From Streptomyces bikiniensis (GTDB lineage: Bacteria > Actinomycetota > Actinomycetes > Streptomycetales > Streptomycetaceae), in the NCBI GenBank assembly GCA_000716465.1, contig JNWL01000087.1, positions 1 through 8,549 of the forward strand: a stretch of 8,549 bases of DNA. The letters are read 5' to 3'. Below are positions 5,876 through 8,549 of the stretch, piece by piece. Each line of letters starts with the position of its first letter. The stretch's first letter is position 1. Below the pieces are notes generated by a model. That model did not search any database and had not been told where the DNA came from. It saw only the letters and a program-made list of their open reading frames with translations. The translations under genes were made by a program, and so were the position numbers.

Positions 5876-5940
5876 CTCGACCGGGGCCCCGGCCGCGTCG
5901 TCACTTCTCGACCGGGGCCCTCCCGGCCGCGTCGTCACTT
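5876..5940. repeat. Tandem duplication of the ispH gene tail (31 and 34 bp units)
   Basis: Units 5876-5906 and 5907-5940 are identical apart from a 3-base TCC present only in the second, and a partial third copy (CTCGGCCGGC) begins at 5941 inside ispH. The second unit includes the last codon and TGA stop of ispH; the first carries the same AAG-TGA outside the gene. The first unit also contains the perfect 12-bp palindrome CCGGGGCCCCGG (5881-5892), which may fold in the ispH-ppgK spacer RNA. Confidence 0.8.
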
Positions 5941-6978
5941 CTCGGCCGGCTCCTCCGCGCCGAGCCGCTCCGCCACGGCCCGCAGGTCCTTGTCGCGGAG
6001 CTCCTTCGGGAGCGAGAAGGTCAGGGACTCGTCGGCCGTCTTGACGATCTCGACGTCCGCGTAGCCGCGCTCGGCCAGCCACTCCAGGACCTCCTGCACC
6101 AGGACGTCCGGGACGGAGGCGCCGGAGGAGAGGCCGACGCTGCTCACGCCCTCCAGCCAGGCCTCGTCGATCTCGCTCGCGAAGTCCACCAGGTACGCGG
6201 CGGGCACGCCGGCCTGCTTGGCGACCTCGACCATGCGGATCGAGTTCGAGGAGTTCTTCGAGCCGACGACGATCACCAGCTCGGCCTGGCCGGCCAGCTC
6301 CTTGATCGCGGTCTGGCGGTTCTGCGTGGCGTAGCAGATGTCGTCCGACGGCGGGGAGACCAGCTGCGGGAACTTCTCCTTCAGCGCGTCGACCGTCTCC
6401 ATCGTCTCGCTCACCGACAGCGTCGTCTGGGAGAGCCAGACGACCCGGGAGGGGTCGCGGACCTCGACCTTGGCGACGTCCTCGGGCCCGTCGACCAGCT
6501 GGATGTGGTCCGGGGCCTCGCCGGAGGTGCCGATGACCTCCTCGTGGCCCTCGTGGCCGATGAGGAGGATGTCGAAGTCCTCCTTGGCGAAGCGCACGGC
6601 CTCCTTGTGGACCTTGGTCACCAGCGGGCAGGTCGCGTCGATGGTCGCGAGCCGGCCCCGGCGCGCCTCCTCGTGGACGCTCGGGGCGACGCCGTGCGCG
6701 GAGAACATCACGATGTTGCCCGGCGGCACCTCGGTCGCCTGGTCGACGAAGATCGCGCCCTTCCGCTCCAGGGTCTGGACGACGTACTTGTTGTGGACGA
6801 TCTCGTGCCGTACGTAGATCGGGGCCCCGTACTGCTCCAGGGCCTTCTCCACCGCGATCACGGCACGGTCCACGCCCGCGCAGTAGCCGCGGGGGGCGGC
6901 GAGCAGGACACGCTTCGGGCGGTTCGTCGCGGAGGCGGAATCGGGCGTCGACGCGGGCGTTGCAGTCATGCGTCCCAT
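5935..6978 (-). CDS. ispH: 4-hydroxy-3-methylbut-2-enyl diphosphate reductase IspH (LytB)
   Basis: IspH catalyses the last step of the MEP pathway, reducing HMBPP to isopentenyl and dimethylallyl diphosphate with a [4Fe-4S] cluster. From the start at 6978 the product has 347 residues. The three cluster cysteines are C33 ([11 protein letters not shown]), C117 (DATCPLV) and C215 ([11 protein letters not shown]). Substrate-site residues are visible in [11 protein letters not shown] (57-67), FSAHGV (92-97) and [11 protein letters not shown] (141-151, E147 the likely catalytic acid); SNSIR (244-248) completes the set. The open frame runs much further upstream, but that part is Gly/Arg-rich shadow of the divergent permease gene. 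Two starts are possible: ATG 6978, with GGGGAGG ten bases upstream, or ATG 6969 (344 residues), seven bases after a TACGAT hexamer and perhaps leaderless. The first 20 residues are not conserved. Confidence 0.96.
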   Translation of the reverse strand: MGRMTATPASTPDSASATNRPKRVLLAAPRGYCAGVDRAVIAVEKALEQYGAPIYVRHEIVHNKYVVQTLERKGAIFVDQATEVPPGNIVMFSAHGVAPSVHEEARRGRLATIDATCPLVTKVHKEAVRFAKEDFDILLIGHEGHEEVIGTSGEAPDHIQLVDGPEDVAKVEVRDPSRVVWLSQTTLSVSETMETVDALKEKFPQLVSPPSDDICYATQNRQTAIKELAGQAELVIVVGSKNSSNSIRMVEVAKQAGVPAAYLVDFASEIDEAWLEGVSSVGLSSGASVPDVLVQEVLEWLAERGYADVEIVKTADESLTFSLPKELRDKDLRAVAERLGAEEPAEK

Positions 6979-6982
6979 CGTA
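6977..6982 (-). promoter_or_regulatory. Possible -10 element for a leaderless ispH transcript
   Basis: The minus strand reads TACGAT, matching TANNNT, and is followed by seven bases and then ATG at 6969. This spacing would place the transcript start on the A of that ATG. If true, the protein starts MTATPAS and the ATG at 6978, inside the hexamer, is not used. No clear -35 box is seen, and the competing Shine-Dalgarno-like GGAGG (6993-6989) argues for a leader. Confidence 0.3.
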
Positions 6983-7101
6983 AGGCCGCCTCCCCGTGCC
7001 CCCGCGTCGCCGTGTCCCACCGGGGAACCCCGCGCCGCCGCACACCCGCGTCCCCCACCACCACCGCCGCGTCGCTCAGCGATTCCTCCGCCCCCGTGGC
7101 C

Positions 7102-7107
7102 GAAACT
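7102..7107 (+). promoter_or_regulatory. Possible -10-like hexamer just before the permease start
   Basis: GAAACT sits six bases before ATG 7114, where a -10 element of a leaderless gene would lie. It departs from TANNNT at the first base, and no -35 box is evident. The absence of any Shine-Dalgarno sequence before 7114 is the main reason to note it. Confidence 0.2.
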
Positions 7108-7113
7108 GGCCCC

Positions 7114-8505
7114 ATGGCCGAGGAATCGCAGGTGGCGGCGGGCGGAAACGACGGCGGTGGCGGCAGCGACGGCGGTGGCGGTGCGGACCACACGGGGCTC
7201 CGACGGAACCTCGGGTTCCGTGACCTGGTCGTCTACGGGCTGCTCTTCATCGCGCCCATGGCACCGGTCGGCGTCTTCGGCACGCTCGACGCCAAGTCGC
7301 ACGGCGCAGTCGCGCTCGTGTACGTGGTGGCGACGGTCGCCATGGCGTTCACGGCGTTCAGCTACGCCCAGATGGTGCGGGTCGCGCCCCAGGCCGGGTC
7401 GGTCTTCACGTACGCGCGCAAGGGCCTCGGGGAGGGGCCGGGCTTCGTCGCCGGGTGGATGGCGATGCTCGACTACCTGCTGATCCCCGCCGTCGCCTAC
7501 CTCTTCGCCGGCATCGCCATGGAGGCGCTGGTCCCGGAGGTCGACCGGTGGGTGTGGACCGGGATCGCCGTCGTCCTCACCACCCTGCTCAACCTGTGGG
7601 GCGTGCGGGCGGCGGCCCGCGTCGGTTTCGCGGTGCTCGCGATGGAGATCGCCGTCCTGCTCGTCTTCGTCGTGTCGGCGGTGGTGGTGCTCGTACGGGA
7701 CGGGGCGCAGCGGGACTGGTGGTCGCCGCTGACCGGCGACGCGTCGTTCTCGCTCGCGGCGGTGCTCGGCGCGGTCTCGGTCGCCGTCCTCTCCTACCTG
7801 GGCTTCGACGCCATCGCCTCCTTCGCGGAGGAGGTCACGGGCGGCTCCGCGAAGGTGGCGCGGGCGCTGCTGTTCTGCCTGGCCCTCGCCGGTGTGCTCT
7901 TCGTGGCCCAGACCTGGCTGGTGGCGCTGCTCGAACCGGTCTCCTCCGCCGAGTTGGCCGCCGACCCCGGCAAGCAGGGCTCCGCCTTCTACGACGCCGT
8001 GGACGCCTCGGTCGGCGACTGGCTGCACGATCTGGTGGCCGTCTCCAAGGCGATCGGCGCTGCCTTCGCGGCGCTCGCCGGACAGGCGGCCGGCGGGCGG
8101 CTGCTCTTCGCGATGGGCCGCGACCGGCGGCTGCCGCACCTACTGGCCCGTACGGACGGGGGCGTGCCGCGCGTGGCGCTGCTCGTGTCCGCCACGGTGA
8201 CGATGGTCGCGGCGGTGTGGGCGGCCCGGCGGGACGACGGCCTCGACCACCTGGTGTCGGTGGTCGACGTCGGCGCGCTCACCGCCTTCGTCCTGCTGCA
8301 CGCGAGCGTGGTGGGCTGGTTCGCCGTACGGAGGGCGGAGGGGCCGCCGGACGTGCTCAAGCACGTGGTGGTGCCGGTCCTCGGCGCGGCGATCCTGGTC
8401 GCGGTGATCGTCGAGGCCTCGGTCGAGGCCCAGGTGGTGGGCGTGGTCTGGCTGGGCGTGGGCCTGGTGGTCCTCGCCGTCCAGGGGGCGAAGCGGACGC
8501 GGTGA
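7114..8505 (+). CDS. APC superfamily amino acid permease
   Basis: This is an integral membrane transporter, probably a proton-coupled importer of amino acids or related amines; the substrate cannot be read from the sequence. The product has 463 residues with about 12 hydrophobic segments (near 35-57, 64-84, 112-136, 146-166, 171-194, 212-233, 252-274, 303-325, 353-370, 381-404, 416-435 and 440-458). Family marks are the broken first helix ([12 protein letters not shown], 45-56), [17 protein letters not shown] (228-244) and [15 protein letters not shown] (327-341). The N-terminal 25 residues are Gly/Asp-rich and cytoplasmic. The frame is open far upstream over antisense ispH, so the start is chosen by homology-bearing sequence: ATG 7114, or GTG 7096 in frame; neither has a ribosome binding site. 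It is divergent from ispH across about 135 bases. Nothing is recognisable in the 44 bases after the stop. Confidence 0.9.
   Translation: MAEESQVAAGGNDGGGGSDGGGGADHTGLRRNLGFRDLVVYGLLFIAPMAPVGVFGTLDAKSHGAVALVYVVATVAMAFTAFSYAQMVRVAPQAGSVFTYARKGLGEGPGFVAGWMAMLDYLLIPAVAYLFAGIAMEALVPEVDRWVWTGIAVVLTTLLNLWGVRAAARVGFAVLAMEIAVLLVFVVSAVVVLVRDGAQRDWWSPLTGDASFSLAAVLGAVSVAVLSYLGFDAIASFAEEVTGGSAKVARALLFCLALAGVLFVAQTWLVALLEPVSSAELAADPGKQGSAFYDAVDASVGDWLHDLVAVSKAIGAAFAALAGQAAGGRLLFAMGRDRRLPHLLARTDGGVPRVALLVSATVTMVAAVWAARRDDGLDHLVSVVDVGALTAFVLLHASVVGWFAVRRAEGPPDVLKHVVVPVLGAAILVAVIVEASVEAQVVGVVWLGVGLVVLAVQGAKRTR
7149..7181 (+). repeat. 15-bp direct repeat encoding the Gly-rich N-terminus of the permease
   Basis: CGACGGCGGTGGCGG occurs at 7149-7163 and 7167-7181, an 18-bp (six-codon) period. 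It encodes two Asp-Gly-Gly-Gly-Gly units in the cytoplasmic N-terminal tail. The period keeps the frame, so copy-number changes would be tolerated. Confidence 0.75.
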
Positions 8506-8549
8506 GCACGGGCGGGGCCGTACGGGGCGGGGTGCGGGGCCCTCGGGAC

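Noticed and set aside
4207..5904. A 565-residue minus-strand frame over ppgK and the membrane-protein gene
   Set aside because: It is Gly/Arg-rich low-complexity sequence in the wrong frame for ppgK and crosses two genes.
5935..8139. A 734-residue minus-strand frame covering ispH and most of the permease region
   Set aside because: Only the last 347 or so residues are IspH. The rest is Gly/Arg/His-rich sequence antisense to the permease gene, a frame left open by high GC.
6505..8505. A 666-residue plus-strand frame as the full permease
   Set aside because: The first 203 residues are antisense to ispH and look like shadow sequence. Permease-like sequence begins only after 7114.

Overview
The window looks like a piece of a Streptomyces (or close relative) chromosome. 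From about position 2,900 rightwards the DNA is very GC-rich, nearly every third codon base is G or C, and GTG starts are common. The gene set on the right (ychF, a DUF6542-type membrane protein, polyphosphate glucokinase, ispH and an APC-type permease) matches, from memory, a conserved Streptomyces core neighbourhood around lytB/ispH. I could not check this against a database.

The left third (1-2,900) is different. It has visibly lower GC, more A/T-ending codons, and carries the modification (hsdM) and specificity (hsdS) genes of a Type I restriction-modification system on the minus strand, joined by a 4-base GTGA overlap. hsdS is cut short inside its second target-recognition domain. The replacing DNA (1-89) contains a hairpin and resembles the end of a mobile element. 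No hsdR is visible; if present it lies beyond the left edge.

The border between the two parts (2,612-2,903) is the most interesting stretch. Over the ychF stop codon lies a 7-8-7 bp imperfect inverted repeat shaped like a tyrosine-integrase core site. About 90-200 bp inside the foreign DNA are five copies of GTGCTG(G/A)G, four of them arranged as two direct pairs with an 11-bp period, like integrase arm-binding sites. Between them is a strong intrinsic terminator with a UUCG loop facing away from ychF. I read this as one attachment end of an integrated island carrying the Hsd genes, inserted at the 3' end of ychF. No integrase gene is in the window, so this is inference.

The core part runs as follows. 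ychF (minus strand) is divergent from the membrane-protein gene (plus). That gene converges on ppgK (minus). ispH lies upstream of ppgK on the same strand, with a tandemly duplicated gene tail between them. ispH is divergent from the permease gene (plus). Several starts lack a good Shine-Dalgarno and have a -10-like hexamer 6-7 bases before the start codon, suggesting leaderless transcripts. Functionally these are housekeeping genes: a translation/ribosome-associated ATPase, glucose phosphorylation from polyphosphate, the last step of the MEP isoprenoid pathway, and amino-acid or amine transport. They are not an obvious single pathway.
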